Below are positions 21,394 through 32,567 of a stretch of 64,000 bases of DNA, piece by piece (position 1 is the stretch's first letter; each line of letters starts with the position of its first letter). Made by a program: the position numbers and the translations under genes. Source of the DNA: Lolium rigidum (taxonomy: Eukaryota; Streptophyta; Magnoliopsida; Poales; Poaceae). The notes below the pieces were generated by a model. That model saw only the letters and a program-made list of their open reading frames with translations, did no database searches and was not told the origin of the DNA. The stretch is from the NCBI RefSeq assembly GCF_022539505.1, contig NC_061508.1, positions 64,861,754-64,925,753 on the forward strand, given 5' to 3'.

Positions 21394-24300
21394 TTATTCT
21401 GAGGAAGGTGGGGGTTTGTCAGTGGATGAATCTGTGTCATTCTGCGGTGGTGCCTCGATGACAGCATCGCTGTGCGACAGTTTCTTGCTGGCAGTGCCTT
21501 CTTCCGCTTCCTCTGATGATTTCTCGGTAGCTGACTTCTCATGAACCTTGCTATCCCCTGATGGCTTAACAGCGTCGTCTTCTTCCTCCAATGGCTTCTC
21601 AAGATCCACGCTGTCATTCGATGGCTCAGCGCTCACCTTGTCTTCCTCTGATGGTTTGTCGGTTACTGGCTTCTCAAGAGCTGTGCTGTTTTCTGATGCT
21701 TTGACAGTGTCAACTTCTTCCTCCAATGGCTTCCCAAGATCCACGCTGTCATTCGATGGCTCAACGCTCACCTTGTCTTCCTCTGATGGTTTGTCGGTTA
21801 CTGTCTTCTCAAGAGCTGTGCTGCTTTCTGATGGTCTGACAGTGTCAACTTCTTCCTCCGATGGCTTCTCAAGGTCCACTGTGCTGTTTAATGGCTCAGC
21901 ACTCCCCTCGTCTTCCTTCGATGGTTTGCCAATGACTGGCTTCTCAACAGCCATGCTGTCTTCTGATGGCTTGACAGTGTCAGCTTCTTCCTCTGATGGT
22001 TTCTCAAGATCCACTTTGTTGTTTGATGGCCCAGCAATCTCCTCATCTTCCTTTGGTGGTTTGTCGATGACTAGCTTCTCAAGAGCCATGATGTCTTCTG
22101 ATGGCTTGACAGTGTCAACTTCTTCCACTAATGGCTTCTCAACATCCACTCCGACGTTTGATAGCTTAGCAATCCCCTCATCTTCCTGTGATGGTTTTTC
22201 AAGAGGTGCGTTGTCTTCTGCTAGCTCAATGCTTGCATTACCTTGCTCCGATGGCTTCATAGGAGTTATGCTGTCCTCTAATGGCTTGGCACTGCTGTCA
22301 TTGTCCTCCAATGGCTTCTGAAGAGCTGAGCTGTCATCTGATGTCTCAACACTGGCCTCTCTGACATCTACGGAATCCTCAGCAGGTACAGTGCTTTTTT
22401 CTAGTGAAATGCTTTGAGGCGGTGTCTCGTCAGAAATACCGCCTTGTGCAGGTTCCTCAGTGGCAGTACTGATCTTTGGAGTGCTTTCAGGCAGTGTTTC
22501 AGTAGCTAAGCTGCTTTCTGATGGATTATCAGCAACAACACCAATGGCGGTTTCCAGTGGTTTCTCAATAGATTCATCTTCTTGAGGTGGCTTCTCAACA
22601 GATTCATCCTCTTGAGGTTCCAATGGCTCCTTAGTTAGCTTAAGTGGAGCTCCATCAATTTCTGATGGCTCCTCAGTAGTTGCATCACTAGTTTCTGATG
22701 GCTTACTGGCAGATGGAACGTTCTGAGGCTCTGATGGCTGTCCTGATGATTCAACAGCATCTGCATCACTTTTAGACTCAGATGGATTCTTGGAAGACAT
22801 GTCACTTCGATGGACTGCTGGCTCCTCCACCGATGTGCCACTTTGAAGTTCCGGTAGTTTCTCAACTGACTGATCAACAACTGCATCTCTTTGTGGTTCG
22901 GATGACTTCACGGCAGGTGTGTCAAATTCAGGCTGCAATGACTCCTTAGCAATCGCATCACTATTAGGCTCTGATTGATCGTTGTCATCGGCCATACGCT
23001 GACATTCCAATGGCTGCGCTGTAGCTGCATCCTTTTGACATTGTAATGGCTGTTCCACTGGAACTTCAGCTGGTGCAATACTTTCAGATTCTAATGGCTG
23101 CTCAATGCCTGCATCATTTTTAGCTTCCAGTATCTGCTCAGTTGCCTCCTCAGGAGCAACGTCCTGAGATTCCAATGTCTGTTCAACTGTTCGCTTACTC
23201 TGAGACATTGACAAGTTCTCACCTGATGCAGCCCCTTCATGCTCTGATGGTTCCTTGGTTGGCTTGTCAGAAGTGGCGTCGCTTTCAGGCTCTGGTATCT
23301 TCTTGATAATCAGGTCCCTTTGTTGTGTAGCAACAGCAGTACCTTCAGTTTGAAGTTGTTTCTCAACAGTTTCTTCACTCTGAAATTGCTCCTTAGAAGG
23401 TCCCTTCTTTTGTAATGGCATCTGTTGGGAACTTTCTTGTGATGGCTTCTCGATGACCGCAGTGATTTCAGGTGCCTTTTCTTGAGAACTTTCTTGTGAG
23501 GGCTTCTCGGTGGTTGCAGCGATTTGAGGTGTCTTTTCCTGTAATGGCTTCTCTTGAGAACATTCTTGTGATGGCTTCTCGATCACTGCCTTGGTTTGCA
23601 ATGCTTTATTGGTAGTCATACCACTCCCTGTAATGGTTTTTGGAGTTGTACTTCTTTGCCATGACTTCTTCACAGCCATGTTGCTCGGGGCTGGCTTTGT
23701 GACGGTAACATTGCTTTGTGATGTTGCTGTAGCTGCTGCACTGCTTTGTGATGGCTTCTCAAATGATGTGTTGCGCTGCCACGCCCGTTTGACCACTCCA
23801 ATACTTTCAGTTTTCTTTGCATCAACTGCACTGCTCTGGGGTTGCTTCTCGGTTCCTAGGTTGAATTGCCATGGCTTTTTCTCTACTGCTGCAGTGTCCT
23901 CTGAAGGCTTCACGTCATCTGCCTTTTTAGTTTCTGGAGGTTCCTCAGTCGTTTCACTCTGTTGATGTAGCACAGTGACCACTGTACTGGTCTCCACTGG
24001 TTTCACATCAACCTCGCTGCTCGGCAGAGATTTCTCACTGGCCACTCTGCGCCCCCACGGCCTCTTAATTGTGCTGCTGCTATCTAATGGCTTTGTATCA
24101 CTCGTAGGTGACGGCTTCTCAATTGGTCCACTCTTTTGCGTTTGGTTCTCAGCAGCCACAGTGCGTTGCCATGGTTTTTTGACCGCTTTGCCGCTTTCTG
24201 ATGGCTTCACATCATCTGCGCTGCCTGATGCTGGCTTATCCGATGGTAGCATGCTTTGTTGTGGATTTTCAGTAGCTACACTGCGTTTCCATGACTTTTT

Positions 24301-27197
24301 TACAACTGTGCTGCTGTCCAATGGTTTCACATTAATCCCGTTACTGGAAGATGGCTTCTCACTGGCTTCATCACTCGGTGATGGCTTTTCAGCGGTTGCA
24401 CTACTCACTAACGGCTTATCTGTGGGAAGACTGCGTTGCCATGGTTTTCTTACGGCAGTACTGCTTCCTGATGGCTTAATATCAACCACACTGCTCTGTG
24501 GTGGCTTCTCGGCACTGCTTTCTAACGGCTTCTTGTTGACCACCTGACCCTTTGAATCACTCTCAGTTACCGTTTCACTTTCTGCTGACTTCTGGACTAT
24601 GCTCTCTGATGGTTTAGGAACATCAATGCTACTTTCCACTTGCTTTTCAGCTGCAACATCATCTTGGGATGGTTTGTCTGCCGTGAGCTCATTTTCTGTG
24701 GGTTTCTCACCAAGTTCATCACTTTGACCTGGTTTTTTGGTGCCTTCTACAGTTTCTGCTTCTTTCTCGACAGCCACTTTTGCATTTGCGGTGTTCTCCT
24801 CAAACTGACTGAAATTTCCTTTGACCATAAATAACTGAGAATGGTGGGTCTTGCAATAAAGTTTGCCTTCATGCGTGATATGGTTGGATGGGCTGAGTGT
24901 ACAGCCGCCATGGGTGCAACGGAAGCATGACTTATGATATGAGCCTCCGTTAAGATCAACCTGCAAAAAAATGAGTTGAACCAAAAAAAACAGTCAATGA
25001 GATAAATACATACAGTGATGAGATGAGAAAGAATATAGATTTAAAGGAAAATATAGCTAAAAATGCAAACATTATCGATGCTTATCGGACCCGCCATGGA
25101 AGGTCAACATTATTGATGTTTATCGGACCCGCCATGGAAGGTAAAGTTAATTATATGACGCTTCCACAGCTATGCACTATGTTAAAAGGCATTGAAGACT
25201 TAACTATGACTATTGGATCGACATAACATCTTTTCACCAAAAAAAGTAACTTTGGATCGTGGCTAAGATATTGATCAATTTTTTTCCTGCATGCTACTTG
25301 CAACTTAGATTGGAGAACTGCATTAGATGCAGGAAACTCGCTGGATTGTAACAATTAGGGAGTTATTCTAAATTTCTAACAATAAACATCAATAACTAGA
25401 TTACATTTCTAATAAGAATGGCAGGTTCGGCAAGATGATAGAGCAAACCACAATTCCTCACTTACAGACACCAATATAAATCTGGGCTATTAGACAGAAC
25501 AAAATATACAGAATGCTATTTTTTCTCAGCAGTTGTTGGTTTAGTGTGTATTAGAGTAACAAAACCAAAGACTAAATAATACCAACCTTTTCAAGAGGGT
25601 ACACTGTCTTGCTACAAACTACGCACTTGTCTTGCGTGCCGACGAACATGCTAGAGAATCTGCTGTTTTGCTGGCCCTGCATTTTGCGAAAAAAAAATCA
25701 ATGTGGAAATGGACATAAATTATGTGTATATTGCAGCATAAGTGTAACAAATTTTGATTCTGGGCATATGCTTTAACCACACAAAAGGCATGTCCTACAT
25801 GAGCTCATTACCTTCTGTCCATTCGATTTTTCTGACTTAGCTGCTCTCGTCACACCTGAGAAAATACAGAATTGTTTCCCAATTTCAGAGAACAATATTA
25901 ATCCTGACAAAAAAACATCTGAGCCAAATTGGTCAAGTATTTTCTTCAGTACCTTCAAAACTTTTGTCCAAACTGCCAGTTGATTTCAGTATCTGGTCAT
26001 AGTGAGGTTTGCAGTACAGCACACCTTCGATGGAAGAATAATTACTAAACTGCAACAGAAACAATATCAGTGTTAGTTCAGTTAGGTTTCAGAGATGTGG
26101 CTTTAGCCGCAAACAGAAAAAAAAAAGATGGTATCATGTAGCATAAAATTTTCAAAACAGAAAGTATGATGTAGCAGAAAACATTTGGCATGATCATTTC
26201 TGCTTTCAACAAAATGATTAGTTTCTAAATAAAGCTACATAGTACAGACTGCCAAACCATGTGGTCCGAACGAATAATGCAAGGAGAGCATGCCTAATCT
26301 AGCACTAGGATGGATGACACACCAACCTAATTCTGTCTTTGGCTTTATTGCTAGTTCAACTGCCTACATACTATCATAGCTCTAAATTGTTTTTATGATC
26401 TTGGAAAGAGAATTTCAGGGATCCAATCAGGGCTTAAGGGGCCCACCCACAGCAAATCATCACTAAACTGCATGTGCTATGCTGTCTTGGCCATTCCTTT
26501 AAGGAAAGGCAAGTACATAGAACTCATCATGCCAATGTGACACCTCAATGCGCACTGGAGATTCATTCCTCGAAAGAAATTAAATGCAGATTATAACATC
26601 ATCATTTCGGGCTCACATATAATCTGCAGGTGTGCAATCAGCACTAACTTGTTCTGTGCGCTAATGGCAAGAAGTCGCGGCGGTTGACATAAACATGCAG
26701 CCTAACTTGTTTAACTGGGTTGTTGTTGGGAAAGAGAAACCCACAGCAAGTACAATCATCGACTTGAGTACTACCTACCGCGTCAATCGAACAAGGACAA
26801 TAATTTAGCAAGCTGTGATGATGGTCAGGTAGGCGCATTAGTACCCCTTCTTGCAAAGCTCGCAATAATAGTAGTTAGGAATCAGGAGAGCATAAGCACG
26901 GTATCAGAATGAAAGGATCAATGAATTATAGCATATGTACTTTGTACTTTGTAGCCTGAAATGGAGGATATGAACAGTGAAGCTCTCGGTGCGAATATTC
27001 TGGTCAAGGGGGAGCTGAGCTGGGAAAGGAAGAAGGCGAGGAATCGGATTGACCTGGAGGGTGCTCTTGCAGTGGTGGCAGCGGAAGCAGGGGCGGTGGT
27101 ATGCTCGGCCGTCGGCGGCGAGCTCCTCGACCGGGTAGACGGTCTTGCCGCAGGACGCGCACTTCTGCTTCGTGCCGCCCCACGCCGCCGACGCCAT
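21394..27197 (-). CDS. Two-LIM-domain protein with very long repetitive tail
   Basis: Plant two-LIM proteins bind and bundle actin filaments and some act in the nucleus; they are normally about 190-240 residues. Exons by eye: 27054-27197, 25953-26049, 25812-25855, 25587-25676 and 21394-24960, all GT/AG and in phase, giving 1313 residues. LIM1 zinc ligands: Cys13, Cys16, His34, Cys37, Cys40, Cys43, Cys61, His64. LIM2: Cys113, Cys116, His134, Cys137, Cys140, Cys145, Cys161, His164, with the C-x4-C spacing typical of plant LIM2. The linker is KSTGSLDKSFEGVTRAAK. From ~185 on the protein is a low-complexity tail rich in Lys, Pro, Ser, Glu, Val and Thr, all in one 3567-bp exon. That exon is open throughout, which argues for selection or recent origin. 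The start ATG (MASAAWGGTKQKCASCG) is followed directly by LIM1. LIM identity is certain; I do not recognise the tail. Confidence 0.92.
21560..22240 (-). repeat. 135-bp (45-residue) tandem repeat in LIM-protein tail, five copies
   Basis: The same block (plus strand AAGATCCACG or a close variant) recurs at 21601, 21736, 21871, 22006 and 22141, an exact 135-bp period. Each unit encodes about 45 residues of the form DKPSEEDK...EPSN..VDLEKP.EEE.DTVKPSE. No copy carries a frame-breaking change. Confidence 0.92.
23635..24534 (-). repeat. Decapeptide (30-bp) repeat coding block in LIM-protein tail
   Basis: Translated residues ~268-567 fall into tens starting [E/D/V/K]-K-P, for example VKPLDSSTVV, DKPLVSSATA, EKPSPSDEAS and RKPWQRSLPT. 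Seven units carry a basic-Trp version (K-x-W-x-R or close): Trp299, 349, 389, 427, 489, 519 and 559. Spacings are 50, 40, 38, 62, 30 and 40, mostly multiples of ten. DNA identity between units is modest, so the array is old or was shaped by selection. Confidence 0.85.
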
Positions 27198-29480
27198 CCC
27201 GTCCTCCCCCTCCCCCTCCGCGTCGCCGGCCAGCGCCTCAGATGATGCTGCTGGAGAAGAAGGATCGGAAGGGAGAAAGAAGAAGGAGGCGACGATGGGT
27301 GGTGGGAGGGATGATTAGCGAAGGCGAAAGCGGCGGTAGCACAGCGCAGAGGAGAGTTGTGGCGAATAACGAGCGGCAGCGCACGCAGCAGCGGAGTTGG
27401 TGCGGTGTGCGCTCTCCAGCCTACTTTCGTCAAAAGAGAAGACGGAAATGCTACGGCCACCACTGCACTCTGGCTATCAAATCTTTTTTGTGTAATTCCA
27501 AATGTAAAGGAAGTCTCCATATCTTATTGGTGAAACTGAATACTTGAAATCCAACAGAATCCTGTTTTCTTGTTTTCCCGTAAATCCCAAAAAAATTCTA
27601 CCTCCTTTCTTTTTCATATATATTTCTGATCAGGAAAAATTAAAAATTATGCCAGCTGTTTTGAAGTTATTCTAATCTTGTACACACAATTATTCATCTT
27701 CTACTAGAATTTTGATTTATCGATGCAAATTAGATTTGGATAGAAGAGTACATTCTTTCTAATATTTTAGTAGATAGAAGAAACATTTCTTCTATCTAAA
27801 ATATTAGAAAGAATTTTGTTGATTTATTTATTGCATTTTGGCTATTTAGGGGTGTGTCAACAATTGACAGTAGTAAGAGAGCAATTTTCCGACTGAGGAT
27901 TGGTCTTTTTTTTCTTGGAAATTCTATAAACTGGTTTGAAAAGATAAAAACACATACAGTAGAAGAAACTAGTCATGTAGAGATTAGAGTAAGAATGCGC
28001 CGCCAAACTTTTTGTGGTAGTTTGTTGATTCGTAGTCTGGATGAAAAACCAAGAAGGTAGAATATAATATTTAGGTGGTGAGGAGACTCTTGGGTTTGTA
28101 TTTTTACACAGCCATGAAATCAGTTGTAATTTTATGAGCTTGAAATCTAAACCATATTGAGTCATTGACGTGTGAGTTTTTAAAGATTTTTATGAGTATA
28201 GATTATTTTCAAAAAATATAGGACCATAGAGATTGGGAAATAAAAAGTACATATACATTTGAGGTTCAAATTTCCTTTTTTTTGGTTCAACATCTCAATC
28301 CATTTGAATTAATCGGCGGCATTACTTCTCGACGTTGTTTACTTAATAGCTAGCTTGCTCTCTACTATGGATGCAACAAGGAAGTGAAGTGCAAAAATAA
28401 TCAAAAGAGGACTCGAAAGTTAGGAGTTTCTGGGTATGAATATTCTTGTGACAGTGAGGGATCGAGAGCATATGTTGTCGCTTGACATCGGTAGTTACAC
28501 GTGGTAAGGCGGTGATATATTTACGAACCGTGGTGTAGACTATATCACACTTCTCCTTGCAAGAAGATCAAATCATAGTGATATATCCCTTCTATCTCGA
28601 ACGGCATTATAAGAGTTCGTAGCTACGACATGACCTCGAGCCGATGTATTTATACGCCCATCTCCTCAGCCTGATATCTTCATGGACCGACGGTTGCAAG
28701 GGTTTAATTTGTTTTTGTCTCTGGGGCGGCAAGGTTGGAAATTTGTAACGGCATCCTCTTCGGTCAACCTTTTTGCGAGTAACGACGCTGACAGTTTTAA
28801 AACAACACTCTAGGCCATTATTTTTCCTGGAAAAGAGAAAATACCGAAAACATGTTTCATGGGTTAAGTGTGTTCATGCATGGGTTATGGTACATTCCCT
28901 TGGTATTCGTAGCGTCGCTACTATCTCCTGGTAGAGGGAGGCTAATGATTTGCTCTGGCTCCTCGAGTTGACACCATGTCCTGAGCATGACACATCGAGC
29001 CCACAAACAAGCGAGCGCAAGATTAGATAAGGGTCCTGCGACCGTACCCTTTCCCACCGCCGGCGGGCCCCGGCGGCGATTTGTTTCGCATATCCGGCCG
29101 GGCGCGTGTCTTCCGTTTCGCTACGGCGCAGACGGCGAACCCTGGCCACTGACACGCGTGTTCCGGAGCAAAGCTATCCCCACTTGTAAGCTCGACAGGA
29201 CACGACGAGGCCGTGTTGTTTTCTGTCATTTCCCGAGTGCGCGCGCCCGATTCGCCGAAAGCAACAGACAGGTGGGGCCGCCCATCTCTCGCAGTAGTAT
29301 ATAGCTTTGGCGGAATCTGTTCTGTGAGCTGGCTCGCGCCTAATCAATCCTGGGATCATCATTTGTTTTGGTGGAAGTACTAATTTGTTCTGTAAAAGGG
29401 TGCTCCACTGTAGTCTTATTTTCGCCTGAACCGCTAGTGCTGTACGGAGATGGGGCATGGATGGCTCTCGTTCCTTTTGA
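27198..29480. other. LIM gene 5' region and intergenic DNA
   Basis: 27198-~27430 is the GC- and purine-rich presumed 5' UTR/promoter of the LIM gene. Beyond it is AT-rich DNA to ~28850, then a GC-richer stretch (28980-29330) with open frames on both strands but no recognisable protein. No gene is called. Confidence 0.5.
27752..27816. repeat. Inverted repeat (hairpin), ~65 bp
   Basis: The left arm ATTCTTTCTAATATTTTAG...ATAGAAGAAA is mirrored by TTTCTTCTATCTAAAATATT and AGAAAGAAT, with only a few loop bases. It could be a small MITE or its remnant. No target duplication was resolved. Confidence 0.7.
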
Positions 29481-29837
29481 TTAGGCCATCTCCAACACGG
29501 GTACCCATCTCGCCGCCCGTGCGTCGGATAGGTTAAACCGGATAAAAACGTGGCTCACCGTGCAGATCCATCCTTAAAACGGATGGCCACTGCATTCGAG
29601 ATAACTTAAACCCGGCCTAATTTTAGGTCTCATTTGCGTGCCGTGGACGTCGAGCGCTGGCCGCTCGCGTCCTCCTATGTCCTCCCCTGGCTCGCGTGTT
29701 GTAGGGACATAGTATCATTTTCATTAAAATTAAATATATTATATTTTCTTAGTACTACTACTAGCTTAGCTACCGACTCGTCGGTGACTCATCGCCGCGG
29801 CCGTGGATTTCACTCGACGCGTGAGAATTCCACTTCA

Positions 29838-30025
29838 GCTTTATCAGCTGGGTGGCCCAGCAGCGGCCACCCTCTTCCTGGCCCTCCTCGTAGCTTCGGC
29901 GCGCTGGCCTGTACGCGTGAGGATACCACTACAGCTTTATCAGCTGGGCGGCCCGACGGCGGCCTTCCTCCGGCGTTCGTCTGCAGCCGCCCTCTTCCTG
30001 GCCCTCCTCGTAGCTTCGGCGCGCA
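29838..30025. repeat. Imperfect direct duplication in GC-rich segment
   Basis: CTTTATCAGCTGGG(T/C)GGCCC occurs at about 29838 and 29934. CCCTCTTCCTGGCCCTCCTC followed by GTAGCTTCGGCGCGC occurs at about 29868 and 29990. The second copy has a ~25-bp insertion between the two blocks. The surroundings (29480-30230) look like a gene-derived or transposon-captured segment with no intact frame. Confidence 0.75.
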
Positions 30026-30234
30026 CCGCCTCCTGCGGTGTCACGGCCCGCTTCCCCCACTAAGAGAGCTCCCACACAACGCGCTTGGCACGTTCCATAG
30101 CGTCCCGTGCCTCGAGGCGGACACGGCCGGCATCCCAGGCCTCGTGGTTCGCCTGCTGGAGACACAACCGCACTTGGCGGCCGAGCTCCGCCTCCGCAGC
30201 CTCCTCGTTATGAATATCTATCTAAATATTTATA

Positions 30235-30606
30235 CTACTAATATTTACTAATTATGAATATATATTACTAATATATTTATACTAATAATATTTTTATCTA
30301 ACAAATATTTGTAACATATAATTTCACTAATTTTTTACTAACAAATATTTCTAACTAATAAATTTTTATCTAACAAATATATTACTTTTTTCTAACATAT
30401 AAATTTCACTACTTTTAAAATTTCACTAACATATAATTTTTTATAAATTTTACTAACATATAAATTTCACTAAAATATAATTTTCACTACACTAACTATT
30501 TTTCACTACTACTAATTTCACTACACTAATCTAACAAAAAAATATTTCTACCTATTTTTCTAACTAATTTGTCACCACTACTAATTTCACTACACTAATC
30601 GAACAA
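30235..30606. repeat. AT-rich degenerate simple repeat
   Basis: About 370 bp is built from variants of ACTAACAAATATTTCTAAC and TTCACTACACTAAT. It has no coding potential and separates two GC-rich segments (29600-30200 and 30620-30900). Confidence 0.85.
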
Positions 30607-30959
30607 AAAAAAATGCATGCATATGCCGGCGGCCGGCCGTAGGAGAGGGAGGGGGCTTACCGGGGAGGAGAGGCGCGGCGGCGCGCGTGGACGGCGACGC
30701 GGCGGGCGGCGCGCGTGGACGACGCGGCGGACGGCGCGCGGTCGGCGCGACGCGGCGGAATGTGAGGAGGAGAGAGGCGACCGGGTGGTCGGCGACGCGC
30801 GCGGAGGGCGGCGGCGCAGTGGTCGGCGTGCGCGGCGGTAGTGCACGGCGACGGCGTCAGCAACGACGAGCGGCGGGCGCGCAAAAAAATGGCAGCATGG
30901 CGGCATCGTTTTTGCTTCTCTCCGCGGGATTGATCTCCGCGGAGACGAAGAGGAGAAGT

Positions 30960-31140
30960 TATAGGGGAGGACCCTTTGGTCCCGGTTGGTGGCACGAACC
31001 GAGACTAAAGGCGCCTCTTTGGTCCCGGTTCGTGGCGCGAACCGGGACCTAAGGCCCATTTTCGGTGGGATGTTCACTGCCCGCGCAAAATAACCATTAG
31101 GCCCCGGTTCGTGGCACGAACCGGGACCAAAGGCAAATTT
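30960..31140. repeat. Short hairpins of GGTCCCGGTT type (CACTA-like subterminal motif)
   Basis: Three copies of a GGTCCCGGTTCGTGGC...GAACCGGGAC(C/T) palindrome occur around 30978, 31020 and 31105. The same motif occurs near the right end of the CACTA element at 57529-58502 (about 58243-58460), so this segment probably belongs to a related DNA transposon whose ends I could not place. Confidence 0.65.
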
Positions 31141-31387
31141 GTATGTGCCTTTTCAAATAATTTCGTTTGCCGCCTAATTTCAAATCAAAAAATCAGATAT
31201 GATAAATCAAATTGTTAAGAAAAGAAATCTCTATGTAATAAAAGTATAATTTATTCATTATGAACATTTAAATATTTACATTCCTTATGAATATGAATTT
31301 GAATAACTTATGAATATGAATTTGAATATGAAGTGAGTTTTTCAAATAATTTCGTTTCCCGCCTGATTTCAAATCAAAAAATAACAT

Positions 31388-31873
31388 ATGGTGGGTAAGT
31401 TTCCCGCCAAGACGTCGCGCGGGAAAGTTTCCCGCCATGACGCCGCGCGGGAGATTTCCCGCCTACACGCCTCAATAAATAGCTCCTACGTCCCCGTCTC
31501 CCACTTCACTCACCGAACCCTAGCCCATTTCACAACGCGCCCAAAGCCACACCCACCGCCGGTGGAGGTGGACCCGCAGCTCGTCGAGATAGAGGAGTGG
31601 GATGAGCTGCAGCAGCTGCTACGGCAGGAGGCGGCAGCCAGGAGGGCTGCAGCGGATGAGGTGGACCTGCAGCTCGCGGAGATAGAGGAGTGGGACAAGG
31701 CGGCGCTAGCGGCTACCATAGAAGCATTTGAGAGGCAGAGTCTCCAGGAGCTACATAAGCGACGACGTGTGGTGGATCTGGATTGTGAAGAGGAGCTGCA
31801 GCAGCAGCTGCGGCAGCCAGGAGGGCGGCAGCGGATGCACGAAGAACTAGTCAAAGTCGTTATTTTAGTTTAA
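31388..31873 (+). CDS. Unrecognised open frame, probably transposon-derived
   Basis: A 161-residue frame with an internal duplication: DPQLVEIEEWDELQQLL is echoed by DLQLAEIEEWDKAALAAT. It is Glu/Gln/Arg/Leu-rich, likely a coiled coil, with QQQLRQ runs. It is preceded by repeats of TTTCCCGCC and lies between CACTA-like hairpins and the Gypsy LTR. I do not recognise a family and it may not be expressed. Confidence 0.3.
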   Translation: MVGKFPAKTSRGKVSRHDAAREISRLHASINSSYVPVSHFTHRTLAHFTTRPKPHPPPVEVDPQLVEIEEWDELQQLLRQEAAARRAAADEVDLQLAEIEEWDKAALAATIEAFERQSLQELHKRRRVVDLDCEEELQQQLRQPGGRQRMHEELVKVVILV

Positions 31874-32567
31874 ATTTAGTTAACGTATCTAGTTAAATTC
31901 CAATAAAGTGGTTGTTGGGGGGATGACCCCCGGTATGCTAAAGGCATGCTAAACTGGCCTGGCTTAGGCTGTTGAGGTACCGGTTTAAAGGTTATTTCGG
32001 ATAATGAAGTTAAGTTTGTGCTTAAGTGAAACTATGCCGGTATCCCAGAAGGGGTATACCGGAATACGCTAAGAAGTACCGGAGTACCGGCACAGGCTAC
32101 ACTATAGCACATCGGCAGTCTGGTCAAAGATTCCCTCAAGGACTAGAGGACAAGAATGAGCGAAGCACATCAGCTTTAATCGAAGCTCTGAGACCAAAGC
32201 AGAAGATGACGTAAAAGCTACCGGAGGATGTCACCGTTCCTGATTAAAGACATACCGGCGTCACCTGCTGCCAAAGAGGCTTTATAAAGTAGTTTGTCTA
32301 GTCAAAGATGCCATTAGGGTTTCTTCCCCTGTAAGTCACCCTCTCCCCTATATATGGAGAGGGAGCACACCCTTGCGCGGGGTACCTGAGTATTCAATAG
32401 ACAGATTCTAAGTTAGAAGTAGAAGCTTGTACTGTGCTTCTTCAGCCTCTGGCCAAGGCCAAGTTCATCAATAATATACCGGTATTCCACCCGAAATCCA
32501 CCCTTGTGTTACCAAAACCCTCCCCCGAATCCTCTAGCGCACATTCGGCCCCAACTCAAGCCATCCC

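Noticed and set aside
21548..24547. Long plus-strand open frames (21548-22321, 23591-23965, 23975-24547) opposite the LIM tail
   Set aside because: They are antisense mirrors of a repetitive coding exon with Ser/Leu/Phe-rich output. The minus-strand frame joins in phase to LIM exons and explains the openness.
29023..29458. Overlapping open frames on both strands near 29000-29460
   Set aside because: GC-rich composition opens several frames together. No splice-compatible or domain-bearing product was found.
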